From Alisma plantago-aquatica (Eukaryota > Streptophyta > Magnoliopsida > Alismatales > Alismataceae), in contig OY856409.1 of NCBI GenBank assembly GCA_963693085.1, positions 294,848,058-294,912,057 on the forward strand: a stretch of DNA of 64,000 bases, given 5' to 3'. Positions 1 through 10,427 of this stretch are shown here, piece by piece. The translations under genes and the position numbers were made by a program. Under the pieces are notes generated by a model. That model was not told where the DNA came from, did not search any database, and saw nothing but the letters and a program-made list of their open reading frames with translations. Positions within the stretch are counted from its first letter, which is position 1. Each line of letters opens with the position of its first letter.

Positions 1-181
1 AATTTGCACATAGATCCTTGTATTACAAAACAATGCTACAACTTTATATATAAAGGAGCAAAATTGAAATATATGTTTCTGAGGAACTTAATTACATGCC
101 CAAAGTTAATCACAAGGATTTAATTACATATTTAGGAAAAACACCTAGGGTTAGTTCATGACCCAGGTCAGGGATGTTACA
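1..181 (-). mobile_element. Partial long LTR (subfamily B), right tip only
   Basis: The sequence up to 181 ends in ...GGTCAGGGATGTTACA, the reverse complement of the TGTAACATCCCTGACC start shared by every long LTR in the window. By eye it is closer to the solo LTR at 29037 than to the LTRs at 2181 and 10016. It is therefore the U3 end of a minus-strand LTR whose remainder lies before the window. It is inserted inside an Athila-type gag gene that resumes at 182. The expected duplication partner (TCAAA at 182-186) would lie outside the window, so it cannot be checked. Confidence 0.8.
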
Positions 182-917
182 TCAAATGTGTTTCACGGAC
201 TTAAAAATGAAGATCCGGTGACTCATATAAGCCAGTTCGTGGAGAACTGTGATATGATCAAGATAGATAGGTTTCCATAGGAGACGTTGTACTTGAAGCT
301 ATTTCCCAGCTCTCTGGCGGGAAATGCACGAGAATGGCTACATAATCTTGATGATGAGTATGTGGAATCATGGAACCACATGGTGAAAGTGTTCTTTGAA
401 AGATTCTTTCCGCCCGAGAAGACAAATGATATGATCAGAAACATTCATAATTTTAGTCAAGAAGCAGGCGAGACTTACTCTGAGACCTGGGAACGGTTTC
501 AGATCATGCTGCGGAGGTGCCCCCATCATGGGCTTGATAAGGAGAAGCAGGTTAAAATCTTCTATTTTGCTCTTTCCGAGCATGATAGAAGTAACTTAGA
601 TTCTGCAGGTTTTGGGGTTCTTCTTAAACAACAAGGGCATGAGGTGTTGGGAAATTTTGAAGAACATGGCAAAGAAGCAATCTTGGGGCGACAGGGATGC
701 ACCAGAACAAGTGAAAGTTGCAGGTGAGTCCAGGGCCATTAAGGAGCTGAATGATAAATTAGACCTTCTAGCCAAGAAATTGCTTTCCAAAGAAGATGTG
801 GAATCCGGGGAGGAAGCCCAAGTCAAATTTATGCAGCAACAGGGCTACAGAAACAATGATTATGCTTGGAGGAAGGATAGGAAATTCTCATGGAAGGATC
901 CGAACAACTTCCTATAA
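182..917 (+). pseudogene. gag: Athila-type gag (capsid part), broken
   Basis: The frame open from 182 contains a plant Ty3 retrotransposon gag domain: an FHGL..EDP..H start, then a W-rich core with LFPSSL, EWLHNL, FFERFFPP and the ETYSETWERF...CPHHGL block (about 330-540). Gag forms the particle that packages element RNA. The amino end is missing because an LTR tip is inserted at 181/182. The gene carries a TAG at 278-280 and a frameshift near 610-720, after which reading continues in another frame to about 917. It is not functional. The match is to the gag domain in general and to Athila elements in particular, from recognition rather than a search. Confidence 0.75.
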
Positions 918-1374
918 GATCCAGATGCAAAGCCACAACCAAGGGCTGAAGACAAAAGAACTGAGTTGCTTAGTCAAGTGGTGCAGCAAAATCAGGAGAT
1001 GATGAGCATGTTTAGTAAGCAGTTGCAGTCTCAGGGTGAGATCTTGACTAAATTTGGGCAAACATTGCAAAGCCATGGAGCACATCTGAGGGCACTAGAG
1101 ATGACTATGACCTAGATTTCCAATGAAGTGGCAGCCATGAAGCATGCAAATCAACAAAGATAGGCCGGGAATGCAGAGGCTATTCAAGCACATCATCAAG
1201 TTAAGTACATATCTGTGATTACTGAGGCAGAGCCCCGGTGGTGGAAGTCCAGGACAAAAGCAAAATATTTTTGATACAGAGGCTACACCGAGAATACCAT
1301 ATCCTCACAGTCATTATGGACTACCTGGAGAATATATCCCATTCAGAAAATCCCGCCAAAATCCCACCACGGTC
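918..1374 (+). pseudogene. Decayed gag carboxyl region
   Basis: No frame stays open through this stretch. Short pieces read as Q/N-rich and charged segments of the kind found between capsid and protease in Athila gag (for example around 960-1110). Stops include a TAG near 1113-1117. It is taken as the degenerate link between the gag and protease blocks of the same element. Confidence 0.5.
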
Positions 1375-2180
1375 GTGCACGCACCTAGGCAAGAAGAGCA
1401 GGTGAAGGCCATGCATCAGGGTGAAGTTACATTCACTGAGGGAGAGGAGCCGCCACAAGTTACACCTGTTATAAATGATGTACCAAAGTCTATGCCAGAG
1501 GGTGACATTGAAGCAAGCTTAGGGGAGGAGACCCCGAAAAGCACATATGAGCCACCTCACAAGCCTTTAAATGAGGCAATGGTGTCTTTTCCGGATAATC
1601 AGAGGCCGAAGAAAGAGCATCGACACTATAGGAAGTTCTTGGAGATGTTCAGAAGACTCCATATCAATATTCCGATAGTGGAAATGATAGAGCATATTCC
1701 TGCACATGGGAGGTTTATCAAGGATATCATCACTAAGAGGAGGCGGATCAAAGACACAGATGTTTTTCGGGTGAATGAGATGGTGAGCTCAATTATCAAT
1801 GGGAGTTTGCCACAGAAGAGGAAAGACCCAGGAGGCTGCTACATTCCATGTTCTATAGGCGGTCAACAGTTTCCAAAAGCACAGTGTGATTCAGGCGCCA
1901 GCATTAATCTTATGCCAATGTCCACATTTCAAAAGCTTGGGTTGAAGAAAATAATGAAATCAGCGACAACTATTGAGTTGGCGGATGGTTCCATTGTGAA
2001 GCCCTATGGAGTGTGCGAGGATGTACTTGTCAAAGTAGACAGGTTTATCTTTCCGGTGGATTTCATCATCATGGACATGCCACAGCTTAAAAGTTGCGAG
2101 ATGTTATTGGGCAGGCCGTTTCAAGCGATGGCTGATGTTATCACCGCTATCGGGAGAGGTACATTGACCTTGGGGATTGG
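1375..2180 (+). pseudogene. Athila-type gag tail plus aspartic protease, split by insertion
   Basis: About 270 codons stay open here. The first part is the basic gag tail (KFLEMFRRLHINIP, about 1630-1680) that precedes protease in Athila elements. The retroviral-type aspartic protease follows, with active-site DSG at 1888-1896 in the context CDSGASINLMP, then a flap-like ELADGS and the ...LLGRPF motif (about 2104-2121). The protease would cut the element's polyprotein. The frame is interrupted after 2180 by the nested element. The same frame resumes at 15092 and ends after about 28 more codons. GTG at 1375 is simply the first possible start after a stop and is probably not a real start, since this belongs to one long gag-pro frame. 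Confidence 0.75.
2176..2180. repeat. Target site duplication ATTGG, left copy
   Basis: ATTGG directly precedes the TGAAACG end of the nested element and is repeated at 15087-15091 directly after its other end. Removing the element and one copy restores the protease reading frame. Confidence 0.9.
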
Positions 2181-2504
2181 TGAAACGTCTATTTCGAGAA
2201 AACAAGATTAACTAATGCGGAAGCGTTCACTAAGCATCAGATTACCAGAAATCACTAAAAAATTTAAACTTTTTACAAAGAGATCCTTTAAAGGTAAAGC
2301 TTTCTCATAAAGCAACATGATAAGTTGTTTACAACTGATCCATCTGTAAAACTCTGTAAGGCAAGATACAAAAGTCTCTAAGGACTGGACCAAAAACTCG
2401 AAAGCACTAACTATTACTCCGAGGACCTGAGAGTACAGAGACGACATATAGGACTCTAACACTATCTACACATGACATAGCAGCCAATGCCTCCACCTGA
2501 AGCT

Positions 2505-2592
2505 TCACTGCTGTCCTTGGTACTGTTGATGCTGCCCTTCACCTATTGAAGGATTTCTGCCTCCTCGCTCACGTCCACCTAAAGGTTGAAAT
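2505..2592 (-). CDS. Conserved short Gly/Arg/Gln-rich frame in LTR (A, 3' LTR copy)
   Basis: Starting at the predicted 3' splice site, this 88-base stretch stays open and ends in TGA. It matches the copy at 10340-10427, reading as a Leu-Gly-Gly-Arg core followed by NPSIGE and a Gln-rich tail QYQGQQ. It has no ATG of its own, so it would be an exon tail or a relic. Function unknown. Confidence 0.3.
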
Positions 2593-3984
2593 CTACGGGG
2601 TGAGACAATTATAAAAAATCATCCCAGCGAGAGATATAACTCTTCGCCAGAAGCATAATTATTGCAGTATAAGATAATAAATGTACACAAAGAAGTTATG
2701 TATATTTGAGAGTAGTTAAAACAATGTTTTTACAGATTAAACTATTCTTTCTACTAAAAGCAATGCAACTATAAATTGATAAAATCACATGTCACTTATC
2801 ACATCACTAACTCCCTTCAGACTTGGATCAGATATCCATTGCCTGGCATTATTATTTGGGAAAGGATGGCCTGTAGCCATACTCCTTCTCCCAAAATGTT
2901 AGGATTCCAACTCCACAACATATCTGCATAACTTGTACATATGATATCAGACTTAACATTACTTATGTAATACAAGGGTTATTTACATTCATAACCCATT
3001 AGTCTGTATTTAAGCTTTTCATAGGATTATTCTGTAAAAGAATTTCAGATAGAAACACTTTGGTTTAGGTCATACCTCATATTTTTAATATTGGGATATC
3101 AATCCCTAACCATCTTATTAATATGAAATCCGGAATGTGGGAGTTCAAACCCCTGGACTAATCATAGCATTTTTTACCAAGTAACATCTCATTTTATCTG
3201 GTTATCTAAATAATATGACCTTTGAAGATCAACAAATCATATTACTCGTGGCTCATTCAACCTATCAAGCTCATATGTTATCACTTACCAGATAACATGA
3301 CATTTAGTTATACTCTTGAATTATAGGTAACAAGTGTTCTTAATGCAATTAGCATTATAAATCTTACCAGGATCTGATCACCTCTATATGAAACATGTCA
3401 AGCTTAACTTTTATCAGTTATTCCATATACTCCCACATACTCTAAAGTATGTGATCCAGGAGTTCCCTTTGTAAAACCTGTTTCACTATTATTTAAATTC
3501 TGACAATGATGGATCTATGATCAGGGCTCTACATGGTATGATTATACTTGATTATTAGGTACATATCAGTATTCTTTTAGCATCATACATGTTTCCAAAC
3601 ATTCAAGTACTAAACATGGCTATAACAGAAGAATACTAAATGTACAAGTATAACTCATATCAGTTATCAACTGGATATCAATTCTTAATCATCTTATCAC
3701 TATGATTCAAGAACATGGGTGCTCACACCCTTATATCATCATAACACTTACTATCAAGTGCCATATCAGCATCAAGTCATCTATTAGCATGACCTTGATT
3801 GAAGCAATGTATATACTTTTCACATATCATTACTCTAAAAGCTTATAATTGTTTTCAAGGAATATGACATCATAACTCATACCTGGCTATGATTACCTCA
3901 TAATATCAACTTGTATGACTTATACAAATAAGGACATGCATATATAACAATGTCAGCACAATACCAAAACTTCTCAATTTCATA

Positions 3985-4110
3985 ATAGGACACCACGGCC
4001 GTACCACCTTGCACGGTCGTGCAAAGTAAAACTACCACGGCCGTGCTCCCTTGCACGGTCATGCAAGCTAAGGCTACCACGGCCGTGCTCCCTTGCACGG
4101 TCGTGATACA
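3985..4110. repeat. CCACGGCCGTGC / TTGCACGGTCGTGCAA palindromic tandem repeat
   Basis: Three units of about 50 bp, each with CCACGGCCGT and CTTGCACGGT(C/A)(G/A)TG. TTGCACGGTCGTGCAA has 7-bp arms around GT. The same block is at 11825-11943 in the other LTR. It is not seen in the B or C subfamilies, so it looks like an A-specific addition. Confidence 0.8.
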
Positions 4111-4689
4111 TAAGATCATTCCATGATTCATATTTATATATATATATATATATATGTATTCTAATCTTTCATTCTTTTAACTTGATTAGGTCACATCAAC
4201 CCTTCAATCAAGTACATGCTACTATGGTTAACATAGTGTATCAAGCTATTAATCCTATAAACAATTAAGAATTCTCCCTTTAATTGGTTCTTAATCACTT
4301 AGGTATTATTAGGGTTTCAACCTTCAAACCTTCATTGATTATCATTACTAATCATTATTGGATCAATAGAACATTCATCATCTTAATTCTCAAGGATTCA
4401 ATCACATTGGACCTCCACTTCATAAGGTATCCAATTGAATTAGGGTTTCCAATGTTGATTCCTTCAATCTTTGAATTCATGGAACCAATCATCAATTGGA
4501 CCTATACTCATACCTTAATTGAGTTTAATAGGTCAACCTTCAACTGATTTGTCCCTCACTTGACCCTCAATTGACCATCAGTTAGGGTTTAACTCAATTG
4601 AATTAGGGATTGGAATCAATAACCCTTCAACATATTTCAATGTGGGACTAATTGATTTGAACCTATTGAACCATCATTACATTGGGACA

Positions 4690-6020
4690 TGACCTGACCC
4701 CAAACGGTCTTGAGGTCGTTTGGATGACCTCCAAACGGTCTTGAGACCGTTTTCCCATCATATCATCAAAATCCAAGTCAACCAATTAAGGTTTGGATCA
4801 TTGGATTGATCACCAAAACAACAATTGATTACATTCCAACTTAGTATCATTGGATCATCAATTGCTTAACCATACTCACCCCTAGACCTCCAAACGGTCT
4901 TGAGACCATTTGGATGAGTTACAAACGGTCTTGAGACCGTTTGTCTCACCCAACCCTTGGATTCTAGTGAAAAATCATTAGGGTTTGAGCTATTGAGTTG
5001 ATCGTCAAATCAGCAATTGATTGCCTTGTAATTGTGTACCTTTGGACCTTCAATTGGTCAACTATACTTGACCCCAGACCTCCAAACGGTCTTGAGTGAC
5101 CTCCAAACGGTCTTGAGACCGTTTGGACCAATCAACCCCAAACAATCAACTCAATTCAATGCAAATCCAACACTTAGTCGATTAGGGTTAACACCATATC
5201 TTTTGTCCTTCAAACACTTAACCATATCCAACCCTAGACCTCCAAACGGTCTTGGGTGACCTCCAAACGGTCTTGAGACCGTTTGGGTGATCCCCAAACG
5301 GTCTTGAGACCGTTTGGGCAAGAAAACCCAAAAAGTCATATCAATCAAGTTGAAAGGCAGCACTTAATCCAATTAGGGTTTACATAATTGATTAGCCTTC
5401 AACTCACGATTCCTTTGGAGTTAATCCCTCAAATTTGGAGGGTTATTAACTAACATGCTTATGAACAGGAATCCCAAACGGTCAACGCTTGGTCAACGCC
5501 CTCAAACGGTCTTGAGACCGTTTGCCCAAAAAGTTCAATTAATCAAATTGGAAAATCAGCACTTAATCCAATTAGGTTTATCCAATTATTTAGCCTTTAA
5601 CTCATGATTCCTTGGGAGTTAACCTATAAAATTTGGTGGGTTATTATACCACATCATTAGGAACAGTAATCCCAAATGTTCCACGCTTGGCCAACGCACT
5701 CAAACGGTTTGAGACCGTTTTCCCAAGAAGTTCAAGTTAAACATATTGGAAAATCAGCACTTAATTCAATTTGATTTGCCTAATTGATTGGCCTTTAACC
5801 TATGATTCCTTTGGAGTTAACCCCTCAAATTTGATGGGTCATTAGCCTACATAATTATGAACAGAAATCCCAAACGGTCCACGCTTGTTCAACGCCCTCA
5901 AACGGTCTTGGAGACCATTTTCTCCAACCAACCTTGTGAAACCGTTTGCCCCTCAAACGGTTTTGCAAAACCCCCAAACGGTTTTGCAAACCGTTTGGCC
6001 AAGGGTGCAAGACCGTTTGC
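4690..6020. repeat. Palindrome cluster AAACGGTCTTGAGACCGTTT (A, 3' LTR)
   Basis: Many full and half copies of a palindrome with 9-11-bp arms around a TG/CA centre, at about 4690-4760, 4886-4945, 5083-5125, 5240-5312, 5470-5525, 5698-5722 and 5868-6020. They are spaced by unrelated AT-rich sequence, so this is an interspersed rather than a head-to-tail array. Near 5700 and 5960 the motif shortens to AAACGGTTT- or GCAAACCGTTTGG-type versions that keep dyad symmetry. Confidence 0.9.
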
Positions 6021-6517
6021 TAAAGTGACATAGGTATTCACGCCCCCCTTCTTCTACCTCCATATCCAGGTATGTTCCCCATGGGTTTAGATGCAAGAAA
6101 GCAAGGAAGGATGGGGGGAAGAAGAACAAGCTACTTTTGCAAGTACAAAGATATGCATAAGAAAGCAAAAGGTTTAGAGTTATAAAACCCGCCTTAAGGT
6201 CGTTCCTTGAGCTCCAAGCTTCCAAGCTTCAAGTCTTTAATGGTTTATTGAGCTCCACAGGTCGTCCAAGGGTGTTTCTCCAAAGAAAGGTTGGAAAAAG
6301 ATGGCTAGAAAGAAGAAACAAGGAAGACCATAAAACCAACCTTGCACCATGAATTCCTCCATGAATTCCTCCATGAATTCGAGCAAGATGATGATCAAAG
6401 CTTACCTAGAACTGCTTGTCCGTTCTCCTCTTCTCCAGATCTCTGTCCTAAGTTGGTCTAAGCAAGGGGATAAGAAAGGAAGTGAAGGAAACGATCCTTG
6501 CTAAGTGAGAAAAGGTG

Positions 6518-6525
6518 TATATATA
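6518..6525 (-). promoter_or_regulatory. LTR TATA box (A, 3' LTR)
   Basis: TATATATA on the minus strand, about 0.7 kb from the LTR start and 120 bases before the predicted 5' splice site. The equivalent site occurs in every other full LTR here. Confidence 0.55.
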
Positions 6526-7219
6526 CTTTAGGTGAAATTTCAACATAAGGACAACTTGTTTCTCCATTTCTCCTCTAGGTCCTTCCCTTATTATAAAACA
6601 CGTTTCTCCCTTCCATACTTAAGCAAAACTCATCTTAAACCCAAGGTCTAAAGGTGAAGAAAGCCAACTTCTTACTAAGTTGCACATATAGAAGGGTTAT
6701 TAGACTTATAACTTGATCATTAAATTTATAAGGGTTATCATTCTTATTTAATTATTCAATTGAAGTGACCTATTCATCATTCTTTCTCTTAATGATGCCA
6801 AGAGTCATAAAATATACTCTAGAAGGTGTATTTTACAAGTTGCACCCCATATTTTGGGTAAATTGCACTTTACACCAAAACTAGAGTTTTAAGTACAAGG
6901 ATTGCTCCACAAGCTGCATCTTGGTGCCCAAGCTTGGAGAATCCATCATACTTTATCATATTCATTCTTATGATGTCTCAACACCAAAGTAACATCTTAA
7001 CATGTGCAATTTGTAAGTTAACCCCTTTTAATTGGGTAATTTGCACATAGGTCCCTGAATTACCAAATAATATTACAACATTGTTCAAAAGGGACAGAAA
7101 TGGAAATGTATGTTCCTTAGGAGATTTAATTACATACCAAAAGATAATCACAAGTATCTAATTACATAATTAAGCAAAACACCTAGGGTTAGTTCATAAC
7201 CCAGGTCAGGGATGTTACA

Positions 7220-7236
7220 AATTATATCCCCCTAAC
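7220..7236 (-). other. Polypurine tract of subfamily A element
   Basis: On the minus strand GTTAGGGGGATATAATT directly precedes the TGTAACATCC start of the 3' LTR. This is the expected position for the primer of plus-strand DNA synthesis. Confidence 0.7.
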
Positions 7237-7329
7237 AAGGATTTCGTCCTCAAAATCTCAGATAAAAGGAAGCAGATATTATTTAAGTATCATATCTTGC
7301 TAATCAATTAATTTGGAAACATTCACTGA

Positions 7330-8312
7330 GAAGGTTCACTAAGAAATTTGTCTTGGAGGATTTCACTAAGTAAATTTACTAAGTGTATTGTTTCAAAGGC
7401 TTTTACTGAAAGAGTTCGTTAAGTATATTCACTAAGTATATTCACTAAGTTTGCTCACTAAGTATTCATTGAGTAAGTTTACTGAGTATATTCACTAAGT
7501 ATGTTCACTAAGTTTGCTCACTAAGTATTCACTGAGTAAGTTTACTGAGTATATTCACTAAGTATGTTCACTAAGTTTTCTCACTAAGTATTCACTGAGT
7601 AAGTTCACTGAGTATATTCACTAAGTACATTCACTAAGTTTGCTCACTAAGTATTCATTGAGTAAGTTCACTGAGTATATTCACTAAGTATGTTCACTGA
7701 GTATTCACTGAGTATATTCACTAAGTATGTTCACTGAGTATTCACTGAGTATATTCACTGAGTATATTCACTAAGTATATTCACTAAGTATGTTCACTGA
7801 GTATTCACTGAGTATATTCACTAAGTATGTTCACTAAGTATGTTCACTGAGTATTCACTGAGTATATTCACTGAGTATGTTCACTGAGTATTCACTGAGT
7901 ATATTCACTGAGTATATTCACTAAGTATGTTCACTGAGTATTCACTGAGTATATTCACTGAGTATATTCACTAAGTATGTTCACTGAGTATTCACTGAGT
8001 ATATTCACTAAGTATGTTCACTGAGTATTCACTGAATATGTTCACTAAGTATGTTCACTAAGTATTCACTGAGTATATTCACTGAGTATGTTCACTGAGT
8101 ATTCACTGAGTATATTCACTGAGTATGATCACTAAGTATTCACTGAGGAAGTTCACTAAGTATATTCACTAAGTATGTTTACAAAGTATGTTCACTAAGT
8201 ATTCACTGAGGAAATTCACTGAGTATGATCACTAAGTATTCACTGAGGAAATTCACTAAGTATATTCACTAAGTATGTTCACAAAGTATGTTCACTAAGT
8301 ATTCACTAAGAT
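7330..8312. repeat. Tandem repeat of 11- and 13-bp units (TTCACTGAGTAT / TTCACTAAGTATG)
   Basis: About 1 kb is made of alternating short units, TATTCACTGAG, TATATTCACTAAG and TATGTTCACTGAG, with a higher-order pattern of several units in the middle (7680-8100). The edges are more degenerate. It lies between gag and the polypurine tract, where a complete element would carry pol. No reading frame survives in it. Confidence 0.95.
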
Positions 8313-8736
8313 CCTCTCATTTAATTTTTCTTATACTCCTTAGATTGTTTCAAAATAATTACCTGATCAGAGTAATCAAAAGATAACAATCTAAGAGTTT
8401 CATACTTGCCTTATCTACAATAACCATATACCTGGCCAGGGTATATAAGTATTGAAATTAGGTAGTATGTATTTTACTTATCATCCTATTCTTTGCTTTT
8501 CATATCATTATACACACAGAATTTATCACTCTAGGTTATTCTTCAGGTATCACATCTATATCTCATCCTTTTAATACACAGTTAAGGGAGATTATAAATT
8601 GTTTTAAAGAATATTGAGTAAGATATGAATTCTTATCTTTCTTGTGTCCTTCTAGGACTTAGTCAAGAAATTCAAAAGCAGCTCACTTCCATATTTTTAA
8701 CACATAGAATCCTAATATGTAATAATAAAACAATAC
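8313..8736. other. Internal region between tandem repeat and gag, nothing recognised
   Basis: AT-rich DNA with no supported frame. No protease or reverse transcriptase motif was seen on the minus strand downstream of the gag stop. Confidence 0.5.
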
Positions 8737-9883
8737 TTATTTCATCTGACCTGTATGGGATGTTTGTCCACATCCTCTATTATTATATTGCCTCCCTTGT
8801 GGGCCTTGCAGACTCTGTCCTTGAGGTCGAGTCATTATTGCATTCCTGCCTGGACAATCCCTTGCCAGATGTCCCGGTTGTCTACATAAGTAACAGATCC
8901 TGGGTGCAAGGTGTCTATACGATCTAGTTACCGATGCTGAGGCTATGTCGGAGGGTCTTCTTGGAATACTACTATGGTCCCTATTTCCACTTGACACCCA
9001 TTGTGTCTGGGTAGGGAATTCTGATATTGCCGTTGGTGTAGAAAATCTTGGCTTCTTAAAACTTTCAGGCCTTTGTTCTTGAGGCTGGGTGTACATCTTC
9101 TTACTACTTGTCTATTGTTTCACAGTTTCTGACCTCTCTATCCTTCTTACTGACTCCACAAAGGTGTCAAACCTTTCTCTGTTCTCCAAGGCAGACACAG
9201 GAGTGGCTAGTTCAGCATTCAATCCTTTCTCAAAATGCCGAATTCTTTCTTCATCACTAACTGCCATCTGTGGACAAAACCGTAGTAACTCCATGAACTT
9301 AGCTTCATATTCGCTAACGTTCATCAGTCCTTGTGTGATCTTCTCAAATTGAGAGATCTTCTCATCTAGATACGTCTTAGGGAAGTATCAATTGACGAAT
9401 TCTCGTCGGAAAACCTCCCATCCTATTTCTTCACCTGGTCTCTTATCTTCCTCTATCATCCACCAATTACCAGCACTTCCTTTAAGGAGGTATACCGCAT
9501 GCTTAACCTTTTCAGCTTTAGGAATATCAAGGATCCTGAAAGCCTTTTCCAGCTTTGTCAACCATAGATCAGCATCTGCTAGATCAGATGTATCAGCATA
9601 GTCTATGGCTCCCACCCGGCAAAGTCTCTCGAAAGTCTTGCCGGTTCCATAACCTTCCTGATGGGTTGGTGCCCTAGATGCAGATGGTGGCACCCTATCT
9701 GCTATGTGTGTTATGGCTGCCAGAAACTTATCAAATATTTGCATAAGTAGCTGGATTTTCTATCTCAGCTGGGTCAAACTGGGGTTGTTCAGGTACAGGC
9801 CCTTCCCTATTCTGGTCTCCTACACCTCCTCCTGGTGCAGCAGAACTGCCCTCATCGGCATGCTCTACACGTGGTCCAAACAT
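8737..9883 (-). pseudogene. gag: Ty3-type gag with CCHC zinc knuckle, broken
   Basis: Gag packages the element RNA. The likely start is the ATG at 9883, about 115 bases after the primer site, opening a Gly/Pro-rich amino end. A frameshift near 9720-9760 leads into the capsid domain (9744-9388: WLTKLEKAF, then GNWW and FRREF), which continues in the same frame at 9324-9112 (EYEAKFMELLRF...) and 9096-8737. In-frame stops lie at 9388-9390 and 9112-9114. The CCHC knuckle CYLCRQPGHLARDC is at 8854-8895 with all four ligands present. It ends in a Gln/Gly-rich tail. Length of about 380 codons is usual for a plant Ty3 gag. No pol follows. One frameshift and two stops make this copy non-functional. 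Confidence 0.85.
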
Positions 9884-9998
9884 CTTCAAGTTCTTCTCCT
9901 CCTATGTGAGCAGAAGATACTATCAGATAATCTGGAAAACACTTAGAACAGACTCTACAATCTTAGTCCTATGTCTCTGTAGACTCAGCGAACCTAGA

Positions 9999-10010
9999 GC
10001 TCTGATACCA
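9999..10010 (-). other. Primer binding site, initiator tRNA-Met type
   Basis: TGGTATCAGAGC on the minus strand, 5 bases (ATTAG) after the end of the 5' LTR. This is the standard plant primer site complementary to the 3' end of initiator methionine tRNA. It fixes the element's orientation as minus. Confidence 0.9.
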
Positions 10011-10339
10011 CTAATTGAAACGTCTATTTCGAGAAAACAAGATTAACTAATGCGGAAGCGTTCACTAAGCATCGGATTACCAGAAATCACTAAAAATTTT
10101 AAACTTTTTACAAAGAGATCCTTTAAAGGTAAAGCTTTCTCATAAAGCAACATGATAAGTTGTTTACAACTGATCCATCAGTAAAACTCTGTAAGGCAAG
10201 ATACAAAAGTCTCTAAGGACTGGACCAAAAACTCGAAAGCACTAACTATTACTCCGAGGACCTGAGAGTACAGAGACGACATATAGGACTCTAACACTAT
10301 CTACACATGACATAGCAGCCAATGCCTCCACCTGAAGCT

Positions 10340-10427
10340 TCACTGCTGTCCTTGGTACTGCTGAGGTTGCTCTTCACCTATTGAAGGATTTCTGCCTCCT
10401 CGCCCACGTCCACCTAAAGGTTGAAAT
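10340..10427 (-). CDS. Conserved short Gly/Arg/Gln-rich frame in LTR (A, 5' LTR copy)
   Basis: Open from the predicted 3' splice site to TGA at 10340-10342. It encodes LGGRGRGGRNPS, then IGEEQPQQYQGQQ. The frame also runs upstream to an ATG at 10525, but that part lies in the predicted intron. In the spliced leader this exon would come before the primer site and gag. The RGG-like composition suggests RNA binding, but only as a guess from composition. Related frames occur at 2505, 33580, 35170 and 56980. Confidence 0.35.

Larger units (their letters stand above)
2593..6405 (-). other. Predicted leader intron (A, 3' LTR)
   Basis: The 5' splice site is TCTAG/GTAAGC with G at 6405, 120 bases after the first T of the TATA box. 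The 3' splice site is CTCACCCCGTAG with the last intron base at 2593, after a pyrimidine-rich run. Predicted length 3813 bases. The palindrome cluster begins about 385 bases after the 5' splice site. This is a prediction from splice consensus and from conservation among copies. Confidence 0.5.
2181..7219 (-). repeat. 3' LTR of subfamily A element
   Basis: A 5039-bp repeat with TG...CA ends, matching 10016-15086 along its whole length by eye with scattered substitutions and several small indels. On the minus strand it starts TGTAACATCCCTGACC, has a TATA box at 6525-6518, a 5' splice site at 6405, palindromes between about 6020 and 4690, a three-fold CCACGGCCGTGC/GCACGGTCGTGC repeat at 3990-4107, a TA microsatellite at 4133-4155, a 3' splice site at 2593 and the end ...GACGTTTCA. 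Confidence 0.93.

Noticed and set aside
1363..1385. CCACGGTCGTGCACG in the Athila-type gag, resembling the A-LTR repeat at 3990
   Set aside because: Single short match in a different family; could be chance, and no further similarity around it.
3898..4131. Minus-strand frame of 77 codons with repeated VQGSTAVV
   Set aside because: It is a translation of the CCACGGCCGTGC/GCACGGTCGTGC repeat; the repetition explains the peptide. A similar frame exists at 11732.
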